Shown here: positions 7,946-16,798 of the stretch, one piece after another | Layout of the letters: each line of letters starts with the position of its first letter | Position numbering within the stretch: the stretch's first letter is position 1 | Assembly (NCBI RefSeq): GCF_004341105.1 | Contig: NZ_SLZK01000007.1 | Coordinates: forward strand, 350,247-414,246 | Direction of reading: 5' to 3' | DNA: 64,000 nt | Source of the DNA: Rhizobium sp. BK418 | GTDB lineage: Bacteria > Pseudomonadota > Alphaproteobacteria > Rhizobiales > Rhizobiaceae | Position numbers and translations under genes: made by a program | The notes under the pieces: generated by a model | Told to the model about the DNA's origin: nothing | The model's database searches: none | What the model saw: the letters and a program-made list of their open reading frames with translations, nothing else

Positions 7946-9028
7946 TCAAGCTTGGGCGGAACGGACAACCCGGCCGGCGGGATCAAACAGATGGCAGGCG
8001 GCGCGCTCGGCAGTGAGCGACACCCGGTCACCGGGACGGATGGTCACGTCGCCCTCGGCGCGCACGACGATCGGCTGCTGCTGCGAACCGACCGTCAGAT
8101 AGGTCTCCACGCCAAGCCGCTCGACGATGACAACCTCCGCTACAAAATCGCCCTGCCCCTGCGGCGCGAGCTTCAAATGTTCCGGCCGAATGCCAAGCTT
8201 CGCCTCGCCCTGCGGCACGGAACCGTTGGCATCCGAGAGGTCGATCGCAAGGCCGAGCGGGCTTTCCAGATGCACCTTGCCGGCGTCCCTCCGCGTCGCC
8301 GTCATCGGCAGCACATTCATCTTCGGCGAACCGATAAAGGTGGCGACGAACTCGTTTTCCGGCTGATGGTAGAGCTCCATCGGTGCGCCCTGCTGGGCGA
8401 CGACACCCTTGTTCAGGACGACGATACGGTCGGCCATCGTCATCGCTTCGACCTGATCGTGTGTGACGTAAACGACGGTGGCCTTCAGCTCCCGATGCAG
8501 CCGCTGCAGCTCGGCGCGCATCTGTACGCGCAGCGCCGAGTCGAGGTTCGACAACGGCTCGTCGAACAGGATCAGGGACGGCTTTTTGATGATCGCACGA
8601 CCAATCGCCACGCGCTGGCGCTGGCCGCCGGAAAGGGCGGCCGGCTTGCGATTGAGATAATCGGTCAGCTGCAGGATCTCGGCGACGCCATCCACCTGTT
8701 TTTTGATCTCTGTTTCCGGCACCTTCTTCAGGCTGAGCGAGAAGCCGATATTTTCCGCGACCGTCATATGCGGATAGAGCGCATAGGACTGGAACACCAT
8801 GGCGATGCCGCGTTTATCAGGCGGCACATCGTTGATGCGCTGGCCGTTCAGCACCAGGTCGCCCTCGTCGATGCCTTCGAGGCCGGCGATCATGCGCAAG
8901 AGCGTGGACTTGCCGCAGCCGGACGGGCCAACGAAGACAGCGAATTCGCCGTCTTCCACCGTGATATCGACGCCCTTGATGACTTCGAGCGCGCCGTAGA
9001 ATTTGCGAACGTTTCTGACATTGATCAT
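7946..9028 (-). CDS. sugar ABC transporter ATP-binding protein (MalK/UgpC type)
   Basis: A 360-residue ABC ATPase with Walker A GPSGCGKST (about 34-42), Q-loop (VFQSYALYPH), signature LSGGQRQRV, Walker B LILFDEPLSNLD and the switch His in VTHDQ. Residues 240-360 form the TOBE/MalK regulatory domain. It energises the permeases encoded directly upstream (9048-9959, 9961-10848) at the inner face of the membrane. Confidence 0.95.
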   Translation of the reverse strand: MINVRNVRKFYGALEVIKGVDITVEDGEFAVFVGPSGCGKSTLLRMIAGLEGIDEGDLVLNGQRINDVPPDKRGIAMVFQSYALYPHMTVAENIGFSLSLKKVPETEIKKQVDGVAEILQLTDYLNRKPAALSGGQRQRVAIGRAIIKKPSLILFDEPLSNLDSALRVQMRAELQRLHRELKATVVYVTHDQVEAMTMADRIVVLNKGVVAQQGAPMELYHQPENEFVATFIGSPKMNVLPMTATRRDAGKVHLESPLGLAIDLSDANGSVPQGEAKLGIRPEHLKLAPQGQGDFVAEVVIVERLGVETYLTVGSQQQPIVVRAEGDVTIRPGDRVSLTAERAACHLFDPAGRVVRSAQA

Positions 9029-9047
9029 TCGTTTCTCTTTCTTGATC

Positions 9048-9959
9048 TCAACCCTTCACACCGCCCGCGAAGGTCTGGACGAGGAAGCGCCGCGCAAAGC
9101 CGAAGGCGACGACGGCCGGCAGCAGGTAGATGAAGGCCAGCGCCGTCAGCAGGCCGTAATCGATCTCGTTGATGCGCAGGAAGGCGCGGAAGAGACCGAG
9201 CGGCAGTGTCTGCAGCTCCGGCGAAGACAGGAAGATCAGCGGCAGCAGGAAATCGCCCCAGGCCGACATGAAAGCAAAGAGCCCGGCAGCGGCCAGCCCT
9301 GGCATGGCAAGCGGGATCAGTACCCGACGGATGCGCTGCATCATCGTCGCGCCGTCCATGACCGCCGCCTCCTCATAGTCGCGCGGTAGACCGTCGAAGA
9401 AGGTCTTCATGATCCAAAGCGCCAGCGGCAGCTGCATCGTGGCTAGCACAAGCATGAGGCCGAGATAGCCGTCGATGAAACCCGTCCAGCGCATGATGTC
9501 TCGGGCGTAGCTTCCGAAGATTGGCCTAAGAATGGCGCCTTCCGCATTGTTGAGCGTCAGCAGGAACTTATAGAGCGGCACGACCAGGGCCGTCGGCGGC
9601 AGCACGCGGATCAAGAGGATCGCGTAGAGGAAGGGCAGCTTCCACCAGGCACGGGTGCGCGACAGCGCATAGCCGCCGAGCCCTGCCAGCACCATAACGA
9701 GCAGCGTGGCGCCGCCGACGACGAAGAGCGAATTGAACAGCCACTTCGCTCCGTCTTCCTTGGTGAAGACGCGCACATAGTTTGCGAGCGTCCACTGATC
9801 CGGCCAGCGCAGGAAGAGCTGCGCCTTGCCATCGAAGGAGGCGAGCAGCACCCAGAAGAAGGGCACGGCGCAGAAGATCGAGATGATCGACAGCGTGGCG
9901 TAGGCGAGAAGATCGGAGCGGGTCTTGTTGGCGCCTTCGCTCGGGGAAATAGCGGTCAT
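9048..9959 (-). CDS. carbohydrate ABC transporter permease (MalG type)
   Basis: A 303-residue inner membrane permease with six predicted helices and the EAA coupling loop YEEAAVMDGATMMQRIRRV (about 200). It starts 1 bp after the stop of the first permease gene, so translation is probably coupled. It forms the transmembrane heterodimer with the 9961-10848 product. Confidence 0.94.
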   Translation of the reverse strand: MTAISPSEGANKTRSDLLAYATLSIISIFCAVPFFWVLLASFDGKAQLFLRWPDQWTLANYVRVFTKEDGAKWLFNSLFVVGGATLLVMVLAGLGGYALSRTRAWWKLPFLYAILLIRVLPPTALVVPLYKFLLTLNNAEGAILRPIFGSYARDIMRWTGFIDGYLGLMLVLATMQLPLALWIMKTFFDGLPRDYEEAAVMDGATMMQRIRRVLIPLAMPGLAAAGLFAFMSAWGDFLLPLIFLSSPELQTLPLGLFRAFLRINEIDYGLLTALAFIYLLPAVVAFGFARRFLVQTFAGGVKG

Positions 9960-9960
9960 G

Positions 9961-10848
9961 TCAGAACTCCACCTTCATGGCGCGCACATAGCCGATGCCG
10001 AGGATCAGCGAGATGATGAGCGCGACGACCGCGACCGCAGCGCCATAACCGAGCTGGAAGGCCGTGAAGGACTGGTTGTAGATGTAGATGCTGACGACCT
10101 CCGTCGCCCCGCCCGGCCCGCCGCGCGTCAGCGCATAGACGAGGCCGAAGACGGCAATGGTCGAGACGGCCGAGATCAGCATGTAGAGCAGGATCGTCGG
10201 CATCATCAGCGGCAGGGTGATACGACGGAACATCTGCGAGGGTGTCGCGCCATCCATGCGCGCCGCCTCGTAGATTTCAGAGGGAATGGTGCTCAAACCA
10301 GCCGTCAGCAGGATCATGGCGGTGGCGATGCCGCGCCAGGTATTGACGATAATGATCATCGACAGCGGAAAGACATTCAGCCAGTCAGTCGGATTGATGC
10401 CGAAGAAGGCAACGATGCGCGACAATGTGGCGTGTTCGCCGCCCGCCAGCATCGAAATCCACATGAAGCCGGCGACGACTTCCGGTGCCGCATTCGGCAG
10501 AAGGATGATCGAGGAAAAGAACCGCCGGAAACGGATCGGCCGGCGCAGCGCCATCGCCGAAATCAGCCCGAGAACAAACTGCCCGATGACGGCCGACCCC
10601 ATGACGAAGACGAAGGTGACGAACAGCGAATTCCAGAACTTCGCATCGTTGAAGAGCCGCACATAATTGCGGATGCCGACGAAACGCGGCCGCAGCGCTG
10701 CAGCGCCCGTCAGCGCTTCATTGGTGAAGCTCAGATAGACGGAATAGAGGGCAGGATAGATCACAAAGGCCAGAAGCAAGATGAGCGACGGCAGTAGAAC
10801 CAGCAGGAGTTGGCGCTCGGTTCGCTTTTCATGAGAGTTTCGGGCCAT
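9961..10848 (-). CDS. carbohydrate ABC transporter permease (MalF type)
   Basis: A 295-residue permease with N-terminal MARNSHEKRTERQ, then hydrophobic helices and the EAA loop YEAARMDGATPSQMFRRI. The open frame extends 64 codons upstream but that extension is Arg/Ser-rich, non-conserved in character and runs through the intercistronic hairpin, so 10848 is chosen. It lies between the solute-binding protein gene and the second permease gene. Confidence 0.9.
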   Translation of the reverse strand: MARNSHEKRTERQLLLVLLPSLILLLAFVIYPALYSVYLSFTNEALTGAAALRPRFVGIRNYVRLFNDAKFWNSLFVTFVFVMGSAVIGQFVLGLISAMALRRPIRFRRFFSSIILLPNAAPEVVAGFMWISMLAGGEHATLSRIVAFFGINPTDWLNVFPLSMIIIVNTWRGIATAMILLTAGLSTIPSEIYEAARMDGATPSQMFRRITLPLMMPTILLYMLISAVSTIAVFGLVYALTRGGPGGATEVVSIYIYNQSFTAFQLGYGAAVAVVALIISLILGIGYVRAMKVEF

Positions 10849-10883
10849 TGAAGCTGACAACCTTATCGAATGAAATCGGGAAG

Positions 10884-10903
10884 ACGCGGCGACTGTGCCG
10901 CGT
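10884..10903 (-). other. intercistronic hairpin after the solute-binding protein gene
   Basis: Stem ACGCGGC / GCCGCGT (7 bp, 6-nt loop) between the binding-protein and permease genes. Such structures commonly protect the upstream binding-protein mRNA and damp permease expression. Confidence 0.55.
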
Positions 10904-10936
10904 CCCCCGTCTCGGCGGGAGGAAGATATCAGTGGC

Positions 10937-12229
10937 TTACTTGACCATGTCGTCGCCGAGCGTTTCCTTGACGTAATCGACAAGGATCTTCTGGGCGCCG
11001 GCAGCATCGGTTTCCTTGCGCAGCAGGGCCTCGGTGGCACGCGCCACGCCTTCGGCGACAGTGCCGAAGCCGGAAGCCTGCTTCAGGAAGGCACCGTTTT
11101 CAGCAGCAGCATGGATCGGAACGAGCTCCGTCAGCTTCTGGAATTCCGGATTTTTGGCGGCATCCTTGCTGGCCGGGATATTGCCGATGCGGGCAGCGTA
11201 AGAGACCTGCGTTTCGACAGAGCCGATCTCCATCAGCGCCTTCTTGGCAAGTTCCACATTGGCAGACTTAGAGTTGACGGCCCACGGAGCAGCAAGGTTG
11301 GCAAGCACGTACTGACCGCCGCTCTGGCCCGGGACCGTCCATGTGCCGACGATCTTGGTCACGTCGGGGATCGGATTCTTGCTCTCACGACCCCAGTCGA
11401 AAATGTAGCACCAGGAACCGCAGGTGGTGGCGGCAAGCTTGCCGGCCGGGAACATTTCGTACTTCGGTACAACCCACGGCTCCGGTCCGAGTAGCGGCTG
11501 CACCGGCATCAGATCCTTGTCGATCAGCGTCTTGTAAACGTTGAAGACATCCTTCACGCCTTCGCCGTTCAGATCGAGCTTGCCGTCGGCATCGACGAGC
11601 TGCGGCGTCTTGGAGCCGACGATCAGGTGCTGGAAGCCTTCATCGAAGGCGCCGCTGCCCCAGGATACACCGGCCGGAAAGAGCAGACCGTAAGAGCCGG
11701 TCTTCTGCTTGACTTCGGCTGCGCGGTCGAGCAGCTCCTGCCAGGTCTTCGGCTGTTCCGTCGAGATGCCGGCCTTTTCGAGGACGTCCTTGCGGTAATA
11801 GATTTCCTGAATGCCGAGCATGAACGGCATCACATAGGTTTCGCCATCGGGGCTGACAGCGAGCTGCTTGGCGACGTCATAGAGATTGGCGTAGCCGTCC
11901 CAGGCCTTGAATTCGCTGGTGATCGGCGCGAGGTAGCCGGCTTCCACCATATCGGCAACGGCGGCCGTCGTCGGAATGGAGAAGAGATCGGGTGCATTAC
12001 CTGCACCAAGCTCGGTCAACAGCTTGGTGAGATAGTCCTTATCGGGCGCCGGATATTCGACGACCTCGATGGTTACGCCGTATTTTTTCTCGATCCGCTC
12101 GACGGTCGACTTCATGGCGTCGATGCCGGCCTGACCGTGATTGGCGATACGGATTGTTTCAGCATGGGCCAGCGTCGAAACAGCGCTGAGCAGGATGGCG
12201 CACAGGCCACCGATAACCGTCTTCTTCAA
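10937..12229 (-). CDS. ABC transporter extracellular sugar-binding protein
   Basis: A 430-residue family 1 solute-binding protein with a Sec signal peptide: KKTVIGGLCAILLSAVSTLA, cleavage expected after HA before ETIRIANHG. The start is a TTG at 12229, preceded by AGGGAGGA; the ATG at 12271 would add 14 residues ahead of the signal and swallow the ribosome-binding site. It is the first gene of the operon that continues with two permeases, an ATPase and ThuA, and is divergent from the Gfo/Idh/MocA gene. It delivers an oligosaccharide or glycoside; specificity is not visible. Confidence 0.9.
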   Translation of the reverse strand: MKKTVIGGLCAILLSAVSTLAHAETIRIANHGQAGIDAMKSTVERIEKKYGVTIEVVEYPAPDKDYLTKLLTELGAGNAPDLFSIPTTAAVADMVEAGYLAPITSEFKAWDGYANLYDVAKQLAVSPDGETYVMPFMLGIQEIYYRKDVLEKAGISTEQPKTWQELLDRAAEVKQKTGSYGLLFPAGVSWGSGAFDEGFQHLIVGSKTPQLVDADGKLDLNGEGVKDVFNVYKTLIDKDLMPVQPLLGPEPWVVPKYEMFPAGKLAATTCGSWCYIFDWGRESKNPIPDVTKIVGTWTVPGQSGGQYVLANLAAPWAVNSKSANVELAKKALMEIGSVETQVSYAARIGNIPASKDAAKNPEFQKLTELVPIHAAAENGAFLKQASGFGTVAEGVARATEALLRKETDAAGAQKILVDYVKETLGDDMVK

Positions 12230-12391
12230 CGGAAGTCCTCCCTTTTTTAGAGCAACGGCGCCCTCCAGCACCGGTGAAGAAAATGTACACGCATTCTAGA
12301 TAGTGACAAGGTGATTTTTAGAACCCTGTTCAATGCAAATTTATACTATTGATTTTATTATATAATTTATAGCTTGCCTCAGGCGTTTCGT

Positions 12392-12411
12392 TTGTGTAAT
12401 CGTTTGCACAA
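12392..12411. promoter_or_regulatory. candidate LacI-family operator in divergent promoter region
   Basis: TTGTGTAATCGTTTGCACAA is a near-perfect palindrome (8-bp arms, 7 of 8 matched, central TCGT) typical of LacI-family operators. It sits 20 bp before the Gfo/Idh gene and 163 bp before the divergent binding-protein gene, in a short AT-rich region. The adjacent LacI gene (13446-14444) is the likely regulator. Confidence 0.6.
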
Positions 12412-12431
12412 CAATATCAGGGAGGACTTCG

Positions 12432-13436
12432 ATGTTTCGAAAATTGCGGCTCGGCGTCATCGGCGCCGGCTTGAAAGCGGCTGAATATGCCCATAGCTGG
12501 GCGAAGATGCCGGAAATCGAATTCGCGGCCGTGGCCGACACGACGGAATCTTCCCGCAAACGCCTCATTGACGTTTGCACGGCAGCTGGCACGGGTGAGC
12601 CGAAGAGCTTCGAGGACTATCGCGACATGCTCGCCCAATGCCGCGATGAGCTCGATATCGTCTACGTCTCCACCCCGCACGCCTTTCATGCGGAGCAGGC
12701 GACGGCCGTCGCCGAAGCAGGTCTCGACCTCTTCCTCGAAAAGCCGATGGTGACCACGGTCGCCGAGGCCGAAACGCTGATCGCGGCGCAGAAGAAGAGC
12801 GGCGTCACCATCGTCACAGCTTTCCAGGGTGGGCTTTCGCCGCTGGTGCTCGATACGCGCAAGCGGGCGCTGTCAGGTGAATTCGGCGAGCTGATCGCCA
12901 TATCCGGCATGATCTGGGAAAGCTGGTCTTCCAATTATGACGGCCACTGGAAACAGCAGCCGGACATCTCCGGCGGCGGTTTCATGTTCGATACCGGCGC
13001 GCACATGATGAACACCGTCTGCCTGCTCGCCAATTCCGATTTCGACTGCGTCTCCGCCTATATGAACAACCACGGCAAAAAGGTCGATATAGCCACCGCC
13101 GTTTCCGCTCGGCTGAAGAATGGCGCGCTCGCAACACTGACGGCCGCCGGCGAAGGCCCTCCCGGCTGCGCCTCCTACATCACCTTCTTCTATTCCAAGG
13201 CGATCGTGCGCATCGACGCCTGGGGCGGTTGGCGCGAAATCAGCGTTGGCCGCAACAGCGAACCGCGCGAAGAGGCCGAAATTCTCGGCAATCCCATGAA
13301 GAATTTCCTCGCTATCCGCGCCGGAACGATGGAAAATTCCGGCTCCGTTGAAATGGGTCTCAGATTCGCTAGGCTCTGGGATGCAATCAAGGAATCGGCA
13401 GCAGCCGACGGTGCACCCGTCAGGATTGCCGGATAG
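12432..13436 (+). CDS. Gfo/Idh/MocA family oxidoreductase
   Basis: A 334-residue NAD(P)-dependent sugar oxidoreductase. It has an N-terminal Rossmann fold (LRLGVIGAGLKAAEYAHSW), the EKP motif (DLFLEKPMVTT, about 103-113) and the catalytic-region GGGFMFDTGAHMMNT (about 180-194) with Asp and His. GGGAGGA precedes the ATG at 12432. It leads an operon with a LacI regulator and a GH2 glycosidase and is divergent from the transporter operon. It likely oxidises or epimerises an imported sugar. Confidence 0.92.
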   Translation: MFRKLRLGVIGAGLKAAEYAHSWAKMPEIEFAAVADTTESSRKRLIDVCTAAGTGEPKSFEDYRDMLAQCRDELDIVYVSTPHAFHAEQATAVAEAGLDLFLEKPMVTTVAEAETLIAAQKKSGVTIVTAFQGGLSPLVLDTRKRALSGEFGELIAISGMIWESWSSNYDGHWKQQPDISGGGFMFDTGAHMMNTVCLLANSDFDCVSAYMNNHGKKVDIATAVSARLKNGALATLTAAGEGPPGCASYITFFYSKAIVRIDAWGGWREISVGRNSEPREEAEILGNPMKNFLAIRAGTMENSGSVEMGLRFARLWDAIKESAAADGAPVRIAG

Positions 13437-13445
13437 GCGCAGGCG

Positions 13446-14444
13446 ATGAGCGGAACGAACAGGCGGCGGATCACTTCGAAGGAATTGGCGAAACTTGCCG
13501 GCGTCTCATCTGCGACGATCTCCCGAGCTTTTTCGCCGGATTCGAGGATCGGCAGCGCGACGCGCGACCGTATCCTCGCCGTTGCTCGCGAATATGGTTA
13601 CCAGCCGAATGCGATCGCCCGCTCGCTGAACAACCAGCGCTCACGGCTCGTCGCGCTCGTCGTCAATGCAATCGGCAACCCCTGCGAAGCCGAAGAGCAG
13701 CAGCTTCTCGTCCACCGCCTGCAAGCCCGCCAGCTCCTGCCCATCCTTCTCTGCTGCGCCGATCATTCGGACCGCCTGCAACTCATGCGGCTCGCCTCGA
13801 CCTATCAGGTCGATCACGTCGTCATCTTCTCCGACATGGTCTCGATGCAGGATGCCGTTGATATCTTCCACACGACGAGACCCATCATCGTTTCCTTCGA
13901 ACCACTTGAGAACGAGGATGTATCCAATGTGCGTATTGATGGCTCCGTCGGCGCCGGCGAGATCATCGACAAGATCGTCGGCGACGGCAAACGGCGCTTC
14001 GCCTATCTCGCCGGCACCAAGTCGAGCTGGATCGACAAGCTTCGCCGCAAGTGGTTTGCCGACGCGCTCGCCCGGCACGGCCTTGCCTTCGAAGCGGAAG
14101 CCTTCGGCGACTATTCCTATGATTCCGGCTTCAAGGAAGCGGTTCTGCTGCTGCACCGGTCCAAGGTCGATGCAATCATCTGCGGTAATGACGTGATGGC
14201 GATCGGCGCGCGCGATGCCGCCCGCCGAGTGCTCGGCAAGAATACGCCCGAAGACATCGCTATCGTCGGCCAGGATGGTATTGCCATGGCCGGCTGGGAC
14301 TGCAACGACCTGACGACACTGAGCCTCGACCATGCCGCCTTCATGGACGCCGTCGTCGAGGTGATCGAGCGCCACGAGGCCGGCGACGAAGGTCCGCACA
14401 GCATCACGCTTACCTGCACGCCCCGCTGGGGTTCGACCGCCTGA
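13446..14444 (+). CDS. LacI family transcriptional regulator of the GH2/ABC locus
   Basis: A 332-residue LacI-type repressor: helix-turn-helix TSKELAKLAGVSSATISRAF (about 10-29), hinge helix (NAIARSLNNQRSRLVALVV) and a sugar-binding domain with IICGNDVMAIGARDAARR. It lies 9 bp after the Gfo/Idh gene and 104 bp before the GH2 gene. The likely operator is the palindrome at 12392-12411, controlling both divergent operons. Confidence 0.92.
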   Translation: MSGTNRRRITSKELAKLAGVSSATISRAFSPDSRIGSATRDRILAVAREYGYQPNAIARSLNNQRSRLVALVVNAIGNPCEAEEQQLLVHRLQARQLLPILLCCADHSDRLQLMRLASTYQVDHVVIFSDMVSMQDAVDIFHTTRPIIVSFEPLENEDVSNVRIDGSVGAGEIIDKIVGDGKRRFAYLAGTKSSWIDKLRRKWFADALARHGLAFEAEAFGDYSYDSGFKEAVLLLHRSKVDAIICGNDVMAIGARDAARRVLGKNTPEDIAIVGQDGIAMAGWDCNDLTTLSLDHAAFMDAVVEVIERHEAGDEGPHSITLTCTPRWGSTA

Positions 14445-14481
14445 GGGTCGGTAAAGTCATTCGTTTCGAGGAGGAATACCG

Positions 14482-14547
14482 ATGATCACCCGTTCACGCG
14501 CCGCCGCAGCGCGCTGCCTTTCCCCTGCCGCCGGCGGAGAGGCTTGA
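14482..14547 (+). CDS. 21-codon leader ORF coupled to the GH2 gene
   Basis: A short ORF (MITRSRAAAARCLSPAAGGEA) begins 5 nt after a strong Shine-Dalgarno (GAGGAGGAAT) and ends with TGA one base before the GH2 start codon. It is rich in Arg and Ala, with no known domain. The strong ribosome site and tight stop-start spacing suggest a translated leader peptide or translational coupling. It may also be a relic of the original GH2 N-terminus. Confidence 0.45.
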   Translation: MITRSRAAAARCLSPAAGGEA

Positions 14548-14548
14548 G

Positions 14549-16792
14549 ATGCGCTCAATCGTTTCCTTGAATGAATCCTGGAGCTTCCACGAAGGCTTCG
14601 GTCAGCGCCTGACCGAGACTTTCGATGGCGATCATATGGTCAGTCTGCCGCACACGGCCGTAGAGCTGCCCTTCAATTATTTCGACGAGAAGCGTTATCA
14701 GCGCGCCTTCACCTATCAGAAGGTTCTGCGCTGGCTGCCGGAATTCGAGGGCCGCGAAGTTTCCATCGTCTTCGATGGCGCTATGGCCGATAGCGTCGTC
14801 TATCTGAACGGTGAAGAGATCATTGCCCACAAGGACGGTTACACGCCCTTCGAGGCTCGTCTCACCGGCAAGCTGCTTAGGGGCGACAACCTGATCACAG
14901 TCAAGATCGACGGCAGCGAGAACCCCGCCATCCCGCCTTTCGGCGGTCGTATCGATTATCTCACCTATGCCGGTATCTATCGCGATGTCTGGCTGAAGGT
15001 CACCGACAAGGTTTCGATCCGCAATCTCAAGATCGAGACCCACGACGTGTTGTCCGACGTGAAATCGGCAACAGTCCGCGTCGATATCGCCAACCCCCAG
15101 AGCCTGACCTATGCGGCGACCGTGACGGCCTCGCTGAAGGATGCAAGCGGCACCGTGCTTGCAAGTGCCGCCGGCGAAACGATCGGTTCCGTGACGACAC
15201 TCTCCTTCGGCGGACTGACCGGCATCGAACTCTGGGACCTTTCTAACCCGGCGCTTTACGAAATCTCGGTCGATCTCAGGACCGAACACGGTTCTGACAG
15301 AACCTCCGCCCATTTCGGCTTCCGTACCGCCAAATTCACGCCGGAAGGCTTCCTCCTCAACGGCGTTCCCGTGAAACTTCGTGGCCTCAACCGCCATCAG
15401 GCCTTTCCCTATGTCGGTTATGCCGCCGGCCGCTCTGCCCAGGAGCGCGACGCCGAGATCATGAAGAAAGTCCTGAAATGCAACATCGTGCGCACCTCGC
15501 ACTATCCTCAGTCGAAATGGTTCCTCGACCAGTGCGACCGGATCGGCCTGCTCGTGTTCGAAGAAATCCCCGGCTGGCAGCATATCGGCGATCTCGACTG
15601 GCAGAACGAGTCAATCGAAAACGTCCGCCGTATGATCGAACGCGACTGGAACCATCCGTCGATCGTCATTTGGGGCGTGCGCATCAACGAGTCGCTCGAT
15701 AGCCACGATTTCTACACCGCAACCAACAGGCTGGCCCACGAGCTCGATTCCACCCGCCAGACCGGCGGCGTTCGTTACCTCACCGAAAGCGAACTGCTGG
15801 AAGACGTTTATACGATGAACGACTTTATCCTCGGCAACGAGGAGCTGCCCGGCGCCAACCGCCCACGCACGGCGCTCCGCAGTCAGCAGGAAGTTACCGG
15901 CTTGTCCTACAAGGTTCCCTATATCATCACCGAGTTCAACGGCCACATGCATCCGACCAAGATGTATGATGCAGAGCAGCGCCAGGCCGAGCATGTGCGT
16001 CGCCATCTGGAAGTGCTGAATGCCGCCTATGGCGATCCAGATATTTCAGGTGCCATCGGCTGGTGCATGTTCGATTACAATACGCATAAGGATTTTGGCT
16101 CCGGTGACCGCATCTGCTATCACGGCGTCATGGACATGTTCCGCGAGCCGAAATTCGCAGCCTATGTCTATGCCAGCCAGTGCGACCCTTCCGATGAAAT
16201 CATCATGAAGCCGGTCACCTTCTGGGCGCGCGGCGAACGCAGCATCGGCGGCGTCTTGCCGCTGATTATCCTCACCAATTGCGACGAGGTGGAGCTGAAA
16301 TACGGCTCGCTGACGAAGCGCATCGGTCCGGATCGCGAAAATTATCCGCACCTGCCGCATCCGCCGATCGTGCTGGATCATCGCCACTTCACCCAGGACG
16401 AACTCGGCCGTTGGGGTCTGGAATGGATCGACGGCGAATTCACCGGCTTCATCAATGGAGAGCCGGTCGCCACACTGACGCTCGCAGCCGATCCCCTGCC
16501 AACAACGCTCGAAGTCGCGCCCGACAGTACTACGCTGAAGGCTCGCGAACGTGATACGACCCGCGTCGTCATCCGGGCGCTCGATCAGCGCGGCCAGCGC
16601 CTGCCCTTCCTGAACGATGTCGTCACGCTGAAGGTCAACGGCCCGGCCAAGATCATCGGTCCGACGAGTGTTCCGCTGCAAGGCGGCACGGCTGGCTTCT
16701 GGCTGGAGGCAACGGGCCTGACGGGCGAAATCACGGTGGAAACGGCGTCCAGCCACTTCACGACCGTTAGCATTTCCGTAGCTGCCGTCTGA
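14549..16792 (+). CDS. glycoside hydrolase family 2 (beta-galactosidase/glucuronidase-like)
   Basis: A 747-residue GH2 enzyme: N-terminal jelly-roll sugar-binding domain (about 1-170), Ig-like domain (170-270), TIM barrel (about 275-560) and a C-terminal beta-rich region with an Ig-like domain. Acid/base Glu381 lies in WGVRINES and nucleophile Glu462 in YIITEFNG, both as expected for the family. No signal peptide is seen, so it acts on imported glycosides in the cytoplasm. It belongs with the Gfo/Idh and LacI genes upstream and the divergent transporter. The exact beta-glycosidic substrate is not evident. Confidence 0.92.
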   Translation: MRSIVSLNESWSFHEGFGQRLTETFDGDHMVSLPHTAVELPFNYFDEKRYQRAFTYQKVLRWLPEFEGREVSIVFDGAMADSVVYLNGEEIIAHKDGYTPFEARLTGKLLRGDNLITVKIDGSENPAIPPFGGRIDYLTYAGIYRDVWLKVTDKVSIRNLKIETHDVLSDVKSATVRVDIANPQSLTYAATVTASLKDASGTVLASAAGETIGSVTTLSFGGLTGIELWDLSNPALYEISVDLRTEHGSDRTSAHFGFRTAKFTPEGFLLNGVPVKLRGLNRHQAFPYVGYAAGRSAQERDAEIMKKVLKCNIVRTSHYPQSKWFLDQCDRIGLLVFEEIPGWQHIGDLDWQNESIENVRRMIERDWNHPSIVIWGVRINESLDSHDFYTATNRLAHELDSTRQTGGVRYLTESELLEDVYTMNDFILGNEELPGANRPRTALRSQQEVTGLSYKVPYIITEFNGHMHPTKMYDAEQRQAEHVRRHLEVLNAAYGDPDISGAIGWCMFDYNTHKDFGSGDRICYHGVMDMFREPKFAAYVYASQCDPSDEIIMKPVTFWARGERSIGGVLPLIILTNCDEVELKYGSLTKRIGPDRENYPHLPHPPIVLDHRHFTQDELGRWGLEWIDGEFTGFINGEPVATLTLAADPLPTTLEVAPDSTTLKARERDTTRVVIRALDQRGQRLPFLNDVVTLKVNGPAKIIGPTSVPLQGGTAGFWLEATGLTGEITVETASSHFTTVSISVAAV

Positions 16793-16798
16793 CGACTT

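Noticed and set aside
7670..9133. 487-codon plus-strand ORF
   Set aside because: Antisense to the ABC ATPase gene with complete Walker motifs; a typical shadow frame of GC-rich DNA.
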